A DNA stretch of 64,000 bases from contig RWJK01001384.1 in the NCBI GenBank assembly GCA_004335835.1, positions 124,001 through 188,000 of the forward strand, in the 5' to 3' direction. Origin of the DNA: Scenedesmus sp. ARA3. Its lineage: Eukaryota; Chlorophyta; Chlorophyceae; Sphaeropleales; Scenedesmaceae. Shown here one piece after another: positions 1 through 11,811 of this stretch. Made by a program: the position numbers and the translations under genes. Numbering within the stretch: the stretch's first letter is position 1; each line of letters opens with the position of its first letter. A model generated the notes under the pieces. The model was not told where the DNA came from, searched no databases, and was given only the letters and a program-made list of their open reading frames with translations.

Positions 1-3000
1 GGCAAAACATACACGAAGGCAGGCAGTGTGGCGCGTTAGAAGGCAATTGCTCAGTTTGGCGGTCAGCTGCCGCACCTCATCTGCAGCTGCTGTGGCGCGC
101 GACTCCGCGCCCTCGTACTTGCGCTGCACCTGCGGGGTGAACAAACATGGAATGCGGCAGGGAATGCAAGCAGGGAAAGCGGCGTTAGCAGGCAACAGCA
201 TATACACGCGGCATTGCACAAGCACAGCAGCTCAGTGACCCCGAATGTATTTTTTGCACCACCACATGTTGCGGCAGACCACCCAGGGCAGCTGACACAA
301 TGACCAGCAGCCATCCACACCGTTCTTGATGACTGCTCTTCTTGCCAACAGCCATATCCTTAGATATGGCGCAACATCGCCACAAACACATAGCACCAGC
401 GCAGCAGATTCTCACAGTCTGCAGCGAGCCCTCCAGCTGCCGGATGCGCGCCTGCGGGCCTGCTGGCCCCGTGAAGTGATCCAGCCGCAGCCGCATGTCT
501 GCCGCGCCCTCGCGCACGCGGCCCAGCTCAGCGGTCACGCCCTCAAAGCGCTGCAGCAGCGCGCTGTGGTCCTTGGCGGCATCTGCATTGCGCCAAAGTG
601 AATGGTGCATGGTGAATGGCAAGTGGCAAATGCAGCCAAGCCAGGCAGGCAGGCACCTAAGGGTAGGTGAGTGTCAGATGTACCTCGCAAAGGAGGCAGC
701 ACGCGAATGCATTGCGCCAGCCATCATCTGGCACATGGGGCAGCGATGACTGAGTGCGTCGGAGCCAGCACACATGCACAGCCGCAACAAGAGCAAGAAG
801 CGCACCGTGCCGGACATCATATAGAACTCGAAGCAGCGAACAACTGCCCCGTCTGCCCTGCATTTTTGTGCAAGCAGCACAGCCACTCGACGACAGTACA
901 CATGTGTCAGCAGCAACCAGCGCAGCGCACCGTGCAGGTCAAACTCCAGCGTGGCAATGCGCTCCCTGCATTGACCAAGCTCCTGCTGCAGCGCCTCCAC
1001 CTCGCCGCCATGCGCTGCTAGCTGCTGGTTTGCGCGCTCCAGCTGCTGCTGCAGCGCATCCGCGGAGTCGGCACGCGCCTTGAGGTCTGCTAGGTCCTTC
1101 TCCAAGGCCTGTGAACACGTACAACAGTGTAACATTTGCAACACACATGCACACATATACACGGGTAAGGCATGTCGTTCAGCATCGCAACAGTGTCAGC
1201 CACGAAATGGAAGCAGCTGCTGCACTGAAGCTCACTATTCCGAACACGTGGATTTCACACGTGCTCAACACCAAGGCAAGCACCAAAAACAGCAGTACGG
1301 CAGTATGCACATGTCAAACTTGCAGGATATGCAGCAGCTTGCATCACTCACGTCTGCATGTATCTGCCACTCCAGCAGCTCCCGAGTTCGATCCTCCAGC
1401 TCATCCTGCAGCTGCTGCATCTGCTGCGGCACATCCTGCTGCTGCTGCTGCTGCTCCAACTGCTGCTGGGTGTCTGCCAGCTGCTGCTCCTTCTGCTGCA
1501 GCTGCTGTTCCAAGCCCTCGACCTGCTGCTGCTGCTGCCGCAGCTGCCGCTGCAGCTGCTGCACAGCTTGCTGCTGCTTGTCCAGCTGCTGCTGCTTGTC
1601 CTGCAGCTGCTGCTGGAGCTGTGACTGCTGAGGCGGCTGCTGCTGCTGCTGCTGCTGCAGCTGCGCCTGCAGGTCCTGCACACTGGCCCGCTCCTGCTGC
1701 AGCTGCTGCTGCAGCCTCTGCACGTGGTCAGCCTGCTGCTGCATGCGCTGCTGCAGCACATCCTGCTCAGCGCTGGGTCGATTCAACTGCGGGCAAGCAT
1801 GCAGTGTTTACAGGCAGCAGGTGAGCATGGATGCAGCAGCTGGGCACGTTGCTGGTAGGATAAGCAGTCAAAGGACAACTCTTGTGACTGCCTTCCACAG
1901 TGTGCGCTGACCAACATGCATATGTCGCATTGTGCAACCTGCTGCCAGCCTGACAGCGCACCAGTGCGCACACGCACATGCCAAAGTACACCCACCCACC
2001 CACACCTCCACACCCACACACGAAAGCAGGCTGTAGCAGCTCACCTGCATGGCGCTGAGACGCTCCTGAAGCTGTGCATTCGCAAGCTGCAGCCTATCCT
2101 GCTTCGCATGGCTTTCACCCAGCTGCTGCTCAAGAACAGCCACCTTCTGGTTCAGCTCAGCACACGCAACAGACAGCATCTGTTGCGCCTCAGGGCTCAT
2201 GCTGTTGGGGCTGCTGCTGCTGCTGCTGTCGTGAAGCGGGTTGCCCCTGCTGCTGCTGCCAAAGCGGCCGGCCCTGCCGCTGCTGCTGCTGAACAGCTCA
2301 GCGCCGCTGCTGCGGCAGCTTGTCTGGCGGTCTGCAAACTCCCGGATGCGGTCATGCAGGACCTCCCGCTCTGCAGCAAGCTCCGCCAGCTGCTGCGTAC
2401 GCTGCGCTAGCTGCTGGTTTGAGTCCGCGAGCTGCTGCCTGCATTCCTCCAGATGTGCTGCCAGCGCTGCACGGTCCTGGATAGCTTTGTCAAGCTCGAC
2501 GCGGTCACCTTCCAAGCGCATCGACTGCTGCTGCAGTTGCTGCTGCTGCCGTTGCACCTGCTGCTTCAGCGCCTCCTTACGCTGGTTGAGTTGGGTCACT
2601 GACAGCAGCTTCTGCTCAACCCCAAGCTGCCACTCAATGGCCTGCTGCAATGCTGCTTCCTTCTCAGCCTCAGTACGCTGCAGATGTGCATACTGCTCCT
2701 GCAGCTGCGCAACCTCCTGCTGCGCTGCTTCAAGCTGCTGCCGCAGCGCTGCTGCATCTCCCCCTTGCGCCTGCTGGCCCTGCCGCTGCTGGTGCTGCTG
2801 CTCCAGCAGAGCCGCTTGGCTGGTCACGTCTGCCAGCAGCTGCTGCACGGCTGCTTCCAGCTGCTTCATCGCGCCACCTTTCTGACCAGCAGCTGACAAG
2901 GCAGCAGCATCCACCGGCCGGCCTGCTGCTTTCAGCCGCCCCAGCAGCTCCTGCACAGCTTCCTGCAAGCTGATCAGCGCCGTCTGCTTTTCCTGTAAGC

Positions 3001-6000
3001 GCCACTGCAGCTGCGTGATGTGGCTGGCGGAGCCGCTGCTGCTGCTGCCAGCAGCTCGTGCCTCCTCCAGCTCGTCTTGCAAAGCTTCCAGCTGCTGCTC
3101 AAGCTGCACGCAGTTGGCCTCTGCCTGCGCCAGCCTCTCGCGCTGCTGCTCCACCTCACACATAAGAAGCTCACTCTTCTTGCGCTCACTCACCAGCTGC
3201 ACCTTCTCAGTCTGCAGCTGCCGGTTGAACGCCTGATGCGCGTCCTGTGCGCGCTGCGCTGCCTTCTGGTTCTGGTCCAGCAGCTGCTGTTGGTGGTTTG
3301 CAACAGCCTGGTGCAATACCTCCAGCTGCTGCAGGGCCTCAGTGAAGGTCTTAGGCTTTTGGTGGTGAATGACGGGAGGAGCTGGAGACACAGCGCGTGC
3401 GGCTGCGGACAGCAACAAGCAAACAGCACATGAGACAGCATGATGGCAGATCATCACTGATCTGCACCAGGAAAGGAGAAAGCCAAGGACAGCATGATGA
3501 GTTTGAGGCATACATGTGGTACCATACAGCATACCCTGTAGCCTTGGGGCTGGTGTCCCTTCACATTCCACAAGCATTACTGCCTTACTGCACAGCCTCT
3601 TCAGCAGAGCCTTGTGTAACATGTCACAAACCACCATGCATGCAGCAAGCAACAAGCAACCCCGCTCAACTCACGTGCAAGGTTTGCCTCCTGCTCCAGC
3701 TGCTCCACCTGCTGCTGCAGCAGCAGCAGCTGCTCATCCTTAGCAGCCAGCGCTGCCTTCAAGCGCTCAGCCTCCTCCCGCAGCCTGCTGTGCTGCTGCT
3801 GCTGCTGCCGCTGTTGCCGCTGCTGCAGATCTGGGCTGATGCTGCCACTGGCAATACTGCAGGTGCTGCTGTGCATGCCGTCATCATCCTCGTCAGCGTC
3901 AGCCCACAGCTGCCTGCTGACATCAGGCGATGCGGAACGGCTGCTAAACCGCCCTCCCTCTGCCTTGCAGGGCGACAGGTCACTGCCTGTCCTGCACTCC
4001 TCTAGGGACCGGTGCGGCAGCCCTAACTTGTCCCGCATGTCCTTGTTCTCATCCTCTGATTTAGTAAGCGCTGCATCTCGTGCATGCAGCTGCTGTCTCA
4101 GCATGCGCACCTGTTCCTGCAAGGCAGCTACCTTCTTATCAACTGGCGTGCGCTGGTGCTCCCGCAGCGCTGCTACTGCGCTGTTGTGCAGCTGCTGGCG
4201 CGAGAACAGCTCGTTGCTCAGCTCCTTCTTGCTATCCAGCAGCTCTTGCTTTTCCTCTGCCAGCTGGCGGTTAGCAGCTGCAAGACGTCTGTTCTCATCT
4301 ACCAGCCGCTGCAGGCCTCGTGTATCCTTCAGCCCCGGATGCTGATCGAAGAATGCCTGCAGAGCCTCAAGCTTGGCCTGTGAGTCTGCTGTAGCATCGC
4401 GTATGCTTTCGACCACCGGCCGCAGCGCTGCGCCTGCTGCAGTAACGTCCCGCAGCTGCGCCATGCCTGCCTGCGCCACCTGCCGCACAGCTGTCTGCGC
4501 CACCTGCTGCGGCAGCAGCAGCTGCCGCTGCTCCTGCAAGCTGGGTACCAGGCTAGACCCAGCTGCTATCAGGGCGCCAAGTTGCTCTGCTGCAGGCCGG
4601 CCACTGCTGGTGATGCTGCTGCTGCTGCTGATGCCCAGCAGTCCAGAGGAGCGCTGCAGTGTGGGAGCTTGCGACAGCGCAGGCGTCAGCGGCTGCTCAG
4701 TGCTGCTTTGACTGCTGAAGGGCGCTGCTGCTGTCGCTGCTCCTGCTGGATGCGTGTTGCTTGTGGAGGGCGCAAACATGCTATTGAGGCTGCTACCAAA
4801 CGCTGCTATCTGTGCTTGCACTGCTAGGTTGGTGTCCGTAGCACTCTGCAGGTAGAAGCGGCCGCGATTGCAGTGAGTGGTAAACACACAGCTGCATGGT
4901 GTATGCATACAGTGGCGACTACATTGTCTACCACAGGTTAACAACCAGCACGCACGGACATCTGCAAGCACTGCGCACCGGCAAAAAAACATATGCGGCT
5001 CAATTGCTGCGACATTCACAGCCGTACAATGGGTGGAAACACCACCAGGGCACAGCGGTTGCTGCTGTATCCACTCACTCTTGCACCAAAGCTGGCTTGA
5101 ACGGCAATGCCTGCTGCTTTTGCTGCAGGTGTAGGGCTGGCTGGCTGCTGTGCTGATCCTTGTGCTGCTGGTGCTGGTGCCATCTCAAGGCTGCTGCCGG
5201 GCCTAGATGATGCTGAGGTCATAATATACAGCAGAAACAGCAGCGGCAACACCGAAATACATGTGATGACCATGTTTTAGCTTCACTCATGTAAGCATGG
5301 AGGTTTTCAACAAACTTTAGGCTGACTGGACAAGGACGAGATCCAGAATCTGCCAATACATACAGGCATGTTGAGCTGCATTGCGTTACACAACTGCTTT
5401 GCTGACTTGTAAGAGCAAGTTGCAGCCACATTCATACAGCACAGACGCCAGGAGACATGGGATGCGTTGTTGCTTACCAGCAGATATGGATCCCTGTAGC
5501 CGCAAGTGCCGCTGCGCATCAATCTGCCCGTGCTTCTCTCCTAAGCTTGACACTCGTGCCTGTGTTGCCTGCAGCCGTGCTGCCACTTGGCTGAAGTCAA
5601 ACCGACTGGGTTCTGCAGGCTTAGCTTCCGCAGGTTTGGCTGCTGCTGGCAGTGTCTGAGACCTGAGCTGCTGCAGACTGGTGCCGTTGCTGTGATGCTG
5701 ATACTGGCGCTGATGGCCAAGCGCAACTCCCTCGCCCTGCAGCGCTGCTCTCAGCTGAGCGATGTCCTTCCCTGCGTACTGCTGCTGCGCAGCTGCGCTT
5801 GTTGTCCTGCAAGCACAGCACAACAGCATCAGAACCACGCTGTCATGTGCAGGAATGGCACAGGCAGCCTGCCATTGTACTGCGGGCATCAGCATGTAGC
5901 TGCTGGCCTGCCATCTGCTGCAGCTGTGCTGGTTGATGCCCGAAGACTGAGTTGTGCATGCACTTTCAGCACAAGCATCAAGAGTGGCACCTGAAATGAC

Positions 6001-6139
6001 CGTCATGACTGGGAAGGCTTGGCACAAAAGGGCAGGAGGTGCCCTGTGGAGACAGCGGGGGCGATGTGCTGCTGTACTGGTAGTGCTGCTGCTGCTTCAG
6101 TGAGCGGTTTCTACGAGATGTCTCCCACAAGCTCTCCAT
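1..6139 (-). CDS. Giant Gln-rich coiled-coil protein (5' portion, 3' end outside window)
   Basis: Exons on the minus strand: 6139-5991, 5806-5478, 5212-5079, 4845-3675, 3402-2045, 1786-1352, 1108-931, 582-416 and 129 to the window edge. All joins keep phase and give at least 1,340 residues. The start is the ATG at 6139 (MESLWETSRRN). From about residue 290 onward the protein is almost continuous heptad-like sequence rich in Gln, Leu, Glu and Ala (for example ALQQQLERANQQLAA and LEQQLGESHAKQDRL). This predicts a long parallel coiled coil, with short Ser-rich linkers near residues 240-290 and 740-780. No motor, kinase or membrane segment is visible. Such architecture fits golgin-, centrosome- or basal-body-type scaffolds, but Gln-rich coiled coils resemble each other by composition and I do not assign a family. 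Long Cys-, Ser- or Leu-rich frames on the other strand are shadows of the CAG repeats. Confidence 0.75.
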
Positions 6140-7705
6140 GTTCTCCAACAACTATTTGCTAAAACTTCCATCAAAACGAATAGATGCGCGCATCAGCACG
6201 CGCAAAGCAATAAGCAGTTTCAACGTTGTTGTTCACGCTTCGGGCCTGATGTAGAAATATATGGAAACTTTTGATCAGTAAATGCCGCAAAACTTCAGCC
6301 TAAGTGTAAAAGTGATGAGCTTCAAGAGGCAAAGCGCGCCATGCTGCTTGAATTGCAGCTACGCAAAACTGATGGGAGCGAACGCGCAAGATACTGGTCA
6401 TTATATGAAATTCGGCATTGAATTTCAGACTACCAACAGTGTCTGAGCCACAATCTGAGCCCTGGGTCTGGTGTGGCAGTACGCAGTGCCCCATTTTGCC
6501 CCTGCCCTGATGTCTATTCAGCTCCTGGTGTGCCGACCACAGCACATGCCTGTTATCAACCGCTGCAGAGTTTGCATGATCCATTTTCTTTTAGAGTCCA
6601 GCAGCCCCTGCACATGCTTACTGCACGCTGTAGGCGCGACCACTGTGCCTGCAGTCTTCTAATAGCAGCCGCACTTGCAGCCTTGAAGACACTTCCAGTT
6701 CATCTACTCATTCTGCAACGCGCCATGCTGCCTGCTGAATTTCATTACCATATTTCAAGCATTGAACTGCCCCAACTCAACACCCAGTCACTGCCAGCCA
6801 CTGGCACGCATGACGTGACTGCGGAGATCCACAAACCTCATCAACCTAGACACCCAGTCTGGTACTGAGAGAGTACATGCCAAGCACTATTTTGTTACAT
6901 GAGTTTATGCTGACCCAAGCATGACAGCAGCACACAAGTCACAAATCTGCCGGGCATATACATCGGACGCTGCAAGAACACAGCATACTGCAGCCGCAGC
7001 GCTGTGGCAGCTACCTTGCGGCAGCTTCCGCCTACTTGGCCCCCCCACCCTCAAATCAAGGTGGTTCAGGATGTTTGAGGCAATATTCACTTCACAGAAA
7101 AATGGAAAATGGCCTGCATACCATCTGCCAGCAATGCTGTCTAATACTTGGCCCAGCAGATGAAAGGTCTCGGCCATGGTGCCAAATCGACCATCAAACC
7201 GTCAACTGTGCAAAGTGGCAGGCACCCAGCACCAGATGAATGGCCAAAACACGCTCAGCCTGATGATATGACGTTGACAAACTCTGCCTGCTGGGCAGTC
7301 TGACAGAGCTTGCACAGACCTTGAGACGATTTGCCTGCGGGCGATCCTGCAAGCAATCATGGCCGACTCCACGCGTTGTTGCTGAAAGACCTGCCACAGT
7401 GTCATACAGCGTACTGCACTGCCTGCTTGCTGTGCTGTCACCAAAGAAACTTGCTGCTCTTCCACAAGATGCTCCACTCTGCTGTCACTCCTGCCTTTCC
7501 ACTCCCACAACCTGCTGCTCAGCCAGCCAGACTCAAGATTTGAAAGTCAAGTGCCCCTCACTCACTCAGCATGCACACCTCTGCTTCCACAACGCTCACA
7601 GCAGACCTGCCTGCACCGTACACTTCTTCATCCACTCTATGCCGACAGCACGCACGCCTTCCTGGGTGTTTCTGGCATTGAACAGCCGCCGCAGTTCTCA
7701 CTCTC
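6140..7705. other. Intergenic: coiled-coil gene promoter side and phosphoesterase 3' UTR
   Basis: No coding frame here shows codon structure, splice logic or a recognisable motif. The right part, about 6895-7705, is probably the 3' UTR of the minus-strand phosphoesterase, since a TGTAA lies at 6899-6895 on that strand. The left part should hold the promoter of the coiled-coil gene. I see no clear TATA box. Two stretches near 6341 and 6718 share a short GCGCGCCATGCTGC-like motif of unknown meaning. Confidence 0.5.
6895..6899 (-). terminator. Putative poly(A) signal TGTAA of the phosphoesterase gene
   Basis: TTACA on the plus strand reads TGTAA on the minus strand, about 810 nt beyond the stop codon at 7706. 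TGTAA is the usual chlorophyte polyadenylation signal and long 3' UTRs are common in these algae. It is a five-base motif, so chance occurrence is possible. Confidence 0.35.
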
Positions 7706-9121
7706 TCAACTTGTGGATGATGAGCCTACCAACTGCTGCGCCTGTGCTGCTGCTGCTGCTGCTGCTGCCTCTTCCCGCTCCTTCTTCTTGCGAGCTACCC
7801 ACTTGTTCGCCTGGAAGATCCTGTAAAAGCTTCCTGCCTCATTCCGCTCCAGGCGAGTCACTTCTGGATTGGCAGAGTCTGTGAGCAGCACCGCTGCCAC
7901 GTCAGACCCATCATCAGCCACAGGCTGCGTGCCTGCTGCTGTCACTAACGACACTCGTCGGCCTGCAGAGCATAGGACAGCGACGGGCACAATGAATGGT
8001 GGTTGCATGCAGCAGCAGCTTATAGCATGACTACCTTGTGTGAATGACAAAGAAGCAGTGGCTGCAGCATGCAGGGGCAGCTTCCTGCAAGCGAAGTGCT
8101 GCACTAGCAGGCGCAACTGGGGCTCGAAACATGCCGTCTCAGCACACCTCACTCTGTCACTAAACAGCTCAGCCTGGGCACATGCCTCTCATGTGGCACA
8201 CCGCATGCAACCCTGCAGGCATACCCACAGTCTGGCTTCCGCCTCAAGTAGAAACCCCGCTTGCCCCCTGCCACGCTATCACTGCTGCCTGGCGCTCCCT
8301 GCCTCCAGCTTCCTCCACCCACCCAAGCAGCACTACGCTGTCCAGCCGCCCCCCTTGCTGCCGCTACTGTCATCTGCAGTACAAGGTGCCTCTGCCCACC
8401 CACCCACCTTCCAGGAACGCCACGATGCCCACAGGCGCCCGCATCTCCACGTCATACTCCACCAGCATGTCATCCTGCACCGCCAGCATCACATTCGGGC
8501 CCGCTGCATGCCACTGCACCTTGCCGAGCTCCTCCTCCATACTGTCAGTCAGGCCACACTCCAGTCTGCTGCTGAGCCAGCCTGCATTGGGGTCAGGGAT
8601 GACCTCGTGCTGCGGTGTGACAGGGACTGGTGGGCTGGCAGAGGCCCAAGGCTGCTGCAGGTCCAGGCGGAGGTTGCCGGCGCTGTTGTGATCAACGGTG
8701 AAGAGCTGGTAGCCTTGCGCGTCGAAGCGCAGCAGGCGGGACTGCCTGCGGGCAGCGTGTGAGGCAGGCGTGCGAGTGATGTGCAACGGATGTGCTGGCC
8801 CTGGAGTTTTGGCCGTGCTGTGGTTGTAAAGTTGCGTTGCTGCAAGCTTGTGTTGGTGAGTAGCTATGCTGTTGAGCAGGGGTTTGCAGGACAACTGTGG
8901 CGTGTTGAACCCCAGTGCTGCAGACATGCTGACAACCCTTGCAAAGGCTGCAGCCGGCAGCCTGCAGGACAGTACCTCAGCATGCATCAAAACAAGCATC
9001 GACAGCTGCTGCTGTGACAGCAACGGCACACCTGTTGCCGTCCCTGTTGCACTCCCCAATGACGCCTGTCTGTACAAAGGCGCAGCTGCCAACCACGCTA
9101 ATGCTGTCGAGGTAGTTCTGC

Positions 9122-9172
<51 letters not shown>

Positions 9173-11282
9173 AGTGCCATTCCTGTCAGGACCAGCACCT
9201 ATCAAGCTCACTGATTATTGTCTGTGCAGCTGCGTGGTCGATGCTTGCACAGCCATGCACCGCATACCCATACAGAATAAGGCCCCATGAGCCTTTTCAA
9301 AGACAGAGTGGACAGAGCAAGCGTCTGGTGCCCCCGCATGCCGTGCTTGACCAAGCCAGGCTGTGTGCCTACACAACTGCAGTGTCCTGCAGTAGCACGG
9401 CGCCCACCTGACTCAGGTGGAAGTGCCCGCTAAACCACAGCTTGATGTTGGGGTTTGCCTCCACGAGCCGGATGAACCGCTGCGGCCGGTCGCTGTGGTT
9501 TAAGAACGCGCAGCGGTTCTTGACGTGAACGTTCTCCACAACCTTGAGGCCACATCCCATTGGTGGTGCATGTGTGAACACTACAATGGGTCGGTCCTTG
9601 TTGGCTGCCAGGACCTGCTCAAACCAAGGGAACTGCTCATCATCAATGTACACCTCGTGCACACTGTGATGATGACAGGCAGTTGGCAAGGCAGAAGTAG
9701 GGGCAGCAGCAGCAGCAACACCAGTGATCAGCCACAGCAGAAGCAAGGCAGGTAGCAGCGTATGTTCATATGCTAGCTGCGCATGCAAGACAATGTTTTC
9801 CCCCGCATATCAGTAGCTGATGATCAACGGTCACCACCTAGACAGGCAGCACATGCATATCATACACCAAGCACCTCGCAGGCAACCCATCAGCCTCAGC
9901 CGGCGCTGCTTCTTGCCCCTGTCACCTGTGCTGGTTGCTCCTGAAGCGCACTGTGGACAGCCCAACCGCCAGCACCGGGCCCAGCTCGCTGGCCCAGTAG
10001 TGGTGCTGCTGGAAGGCCTCGTGCCACGCAGCAAGGTTCTCAACATCCTCCTCAAACTCATCACCCTCCAGGTCTGAAGCAAAAGCAGCATACAGCACAG
10101 CAGACAACCATCAGGTACAGCAGGTGTTTGTAACAGCGTTAGGCATGAGAGTGGCCTGAAGTCACTATACTGGCTGTGGTTAGCAGCTGCGAGGGCTGCA
10201 GCTGTGCGGCGCGCTCCATAGCTGCTGCATGAACGCCAAGCAGAAGGGCGTCACGTGCTCCTTTGAAGCTCTGCGAACCTGCAAAGTCGCTGCATGCACC
10301 ATGTGAAGCACATCCCTTGGCATATTACCCACAGCTGGCATGCCAGGAGATTCTTAGCAGGTTATGCTTGGAGATGCTTCAGCAATGCTGCTCACCGTGG
10401 TTGCCTAGGATGAGTGCTACAGGCGCCTGGAAGCCATCTAGGTACTCCACTGCTGTCTGGAAGCAGGCACGAGAGCCTGAAGCGCAGCAGCAGCAGCAGC
10501 AGCAGCAGGAGGTACAGTGGCGGTTATACAGCTGCAGAAGGACGACTCTGGCATACACAGTTATTGCCTGCAGCAGTTGATGCGGAACCATCATGGCGTC
10601 AGTCAATGCTTTACTGCTGCAACGCTGCATGTCGCGCCCCGCTGCCAGCTGCTGAAACACAACACCCACAGCTTAGTCATGACATCTCCAGCTCACCTGG
10701 CTTGTACTTGTAGCCGCCTAGATCACCCAGCTGCACAACACGCGCCCCACTGCCAGCTTGTGACATGGCTGCTGCTAGCTGCTGCTGCGCCTCGTGGAAC
10801 AGGTGCATCTGCCCAGGCTCCAGGTGCAAGTCACCCAGCACTGACACACTGTAGGGGCCCTCATGGCTGCAGGACAGGCAATTACAAGAAGATGAGGCAA
10901 GCTGATGTAGCTTGATGGTGTCGGCCGGAAAATGCGTGCTTTGATGATGATTGTTAAGACTGGGAGGGAGCCGTTGTGTGTGGGCGCGTGCTGCAACTAG
11001 GCTCTGGCTGGCAACACTAGATGATGATATGCCCTTTGACCACAAAATACATTAAATATAACGTGTTGTGTGAAGAGGAGCTGAAACAGGACCACCAAGC
11101 CACCCGAATGCAGTGCCAGCCCACCTGCTGGCGAACTTGTTTAGCCTGCCATCAGTCCTGCTGCTTGCGCTGCTAGCAGACACACGCCGTGCAGAGCCAG
11201 CACGCAGCATGCGGGGACTGGAGCAGTAGCCAGTGAGACTGTTGAGGCTGACTGATCTCTGCAACTCTCCAAGAGCACGCAT
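7706..11282 (-). CDS. Calcineurin-like metallophosphoesterase, probably organelle-targeted
   Basis: Eight exons: 11282-11125, 10866-10697, 10476-10396, 10073-9926, 9663-9408, 9117-9032, 8745-8408 and 7962-7706, giving 497 residues with consistent phase. Metal-binding motifs of the family appear in order: GDLH (about 64-67), GDLGG, GNHD (about 134-137, with the Asp codon split across the exon 3/4 junction), FTHAPP and SGHFH. The block DLEGDEFEEDVENLAAWHEAF and the stretch VVGSCAFVQTGVIGECNRDG look like the plant/cyanobacterial branch of the superfamily. The first about 52 residues are Ser/Arg-rich with few acids, which suggests a chloroplast or mitochondrial transit peptide. The C-terminus is Lys/Ala-rich. 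Substrate is unknown: superfamily members hydrolyse phosphoproteins, nucleotides or phosphodiesters. The gene is divergently transcribed from the TraB gene. Intron 5 holds a CTG array just before its acceptor. Confidence 0.85.
9123..9170 (+). repeat. (CAG)n array in phosphoesterase intron 5
   Basis: About 16 CAG units on the plus strand, which is CTG on the gene's coding strand. The array ends directly at the exon 6 acceptor (AG at 9119-9118). It acts as the pyrimidine-containing stretch before the 3' splice site. Confidence 0.9.
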
Positions 11283-11811
11283 TTTAGTCGACAGTGCTGC
11301 TGCTCAGCAGTGCTGTTCTCTGCTTGGCACCAGAGAGGTTTCAATTGCTCGACTACGTCACGATGAGTCAATGTAGATAACTTATAAGCTGCTTTTGTTG
11401 TTAGGGGGAGGCCACAGCCCCGCTCCTCCCAAAAGCGGGGAACGCTTCGGCTCACGCACGTCGTTTACGCAACCCTGCACCGCCACGCTCGCGAAGTAAG
11501 CATTAGAATGAAGCGTTGTGTGGGGTATTATCAGCCTGCATCGGCCCTGGCTACAGAGGTGTCACTGGCGCAAACCCTGCCTCGTCAGTCCCTCCGATGT
11601 ATGTCCCACGTCTGGAGGCCGCATTGGTCCATCAGCCAATCTTAGTTACAACATCAATCATTTACATGGGTCCGGCGTCACCGTGGCCCTTGTGACCCTG
11701 TGCAATCCGCTCCATCAACCAACTTCTACAGCAGCAGCAACCCCCTACCGTGTGCACGTTCACTCAACAGTTTCAGCAGCCTGCACTTGATAGTGACATT
11801 ACAGAGCATTC
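11283..11811. promoter_or_regulatory. Divergent promoter region, phosphoesterase / TraB gene
   Basis: The two start codons lie 529 bp apart and point away from each other, so this stretch should contain both promoters and 5' UTRs. CTTATAAG at 11381-11388 is self-complementary and sits about 100 bp from the phosphoesterase ATG, so it could serve as a TATA-like element. CCCCGC and GCGGGG near 11415-11440 can form a 6-bp hairpin. There is no other clear motif. Confidence 0.45.

Noticed and set aside
1111..1824. Long plus-strand frames rich in Ala, Cys, Leu or Ser opposite the coiled-coil gene
   Set aside because: They are translations of CTG/GCT triplets in the other frames of real minus-strand exons, with no splice logic or motif.
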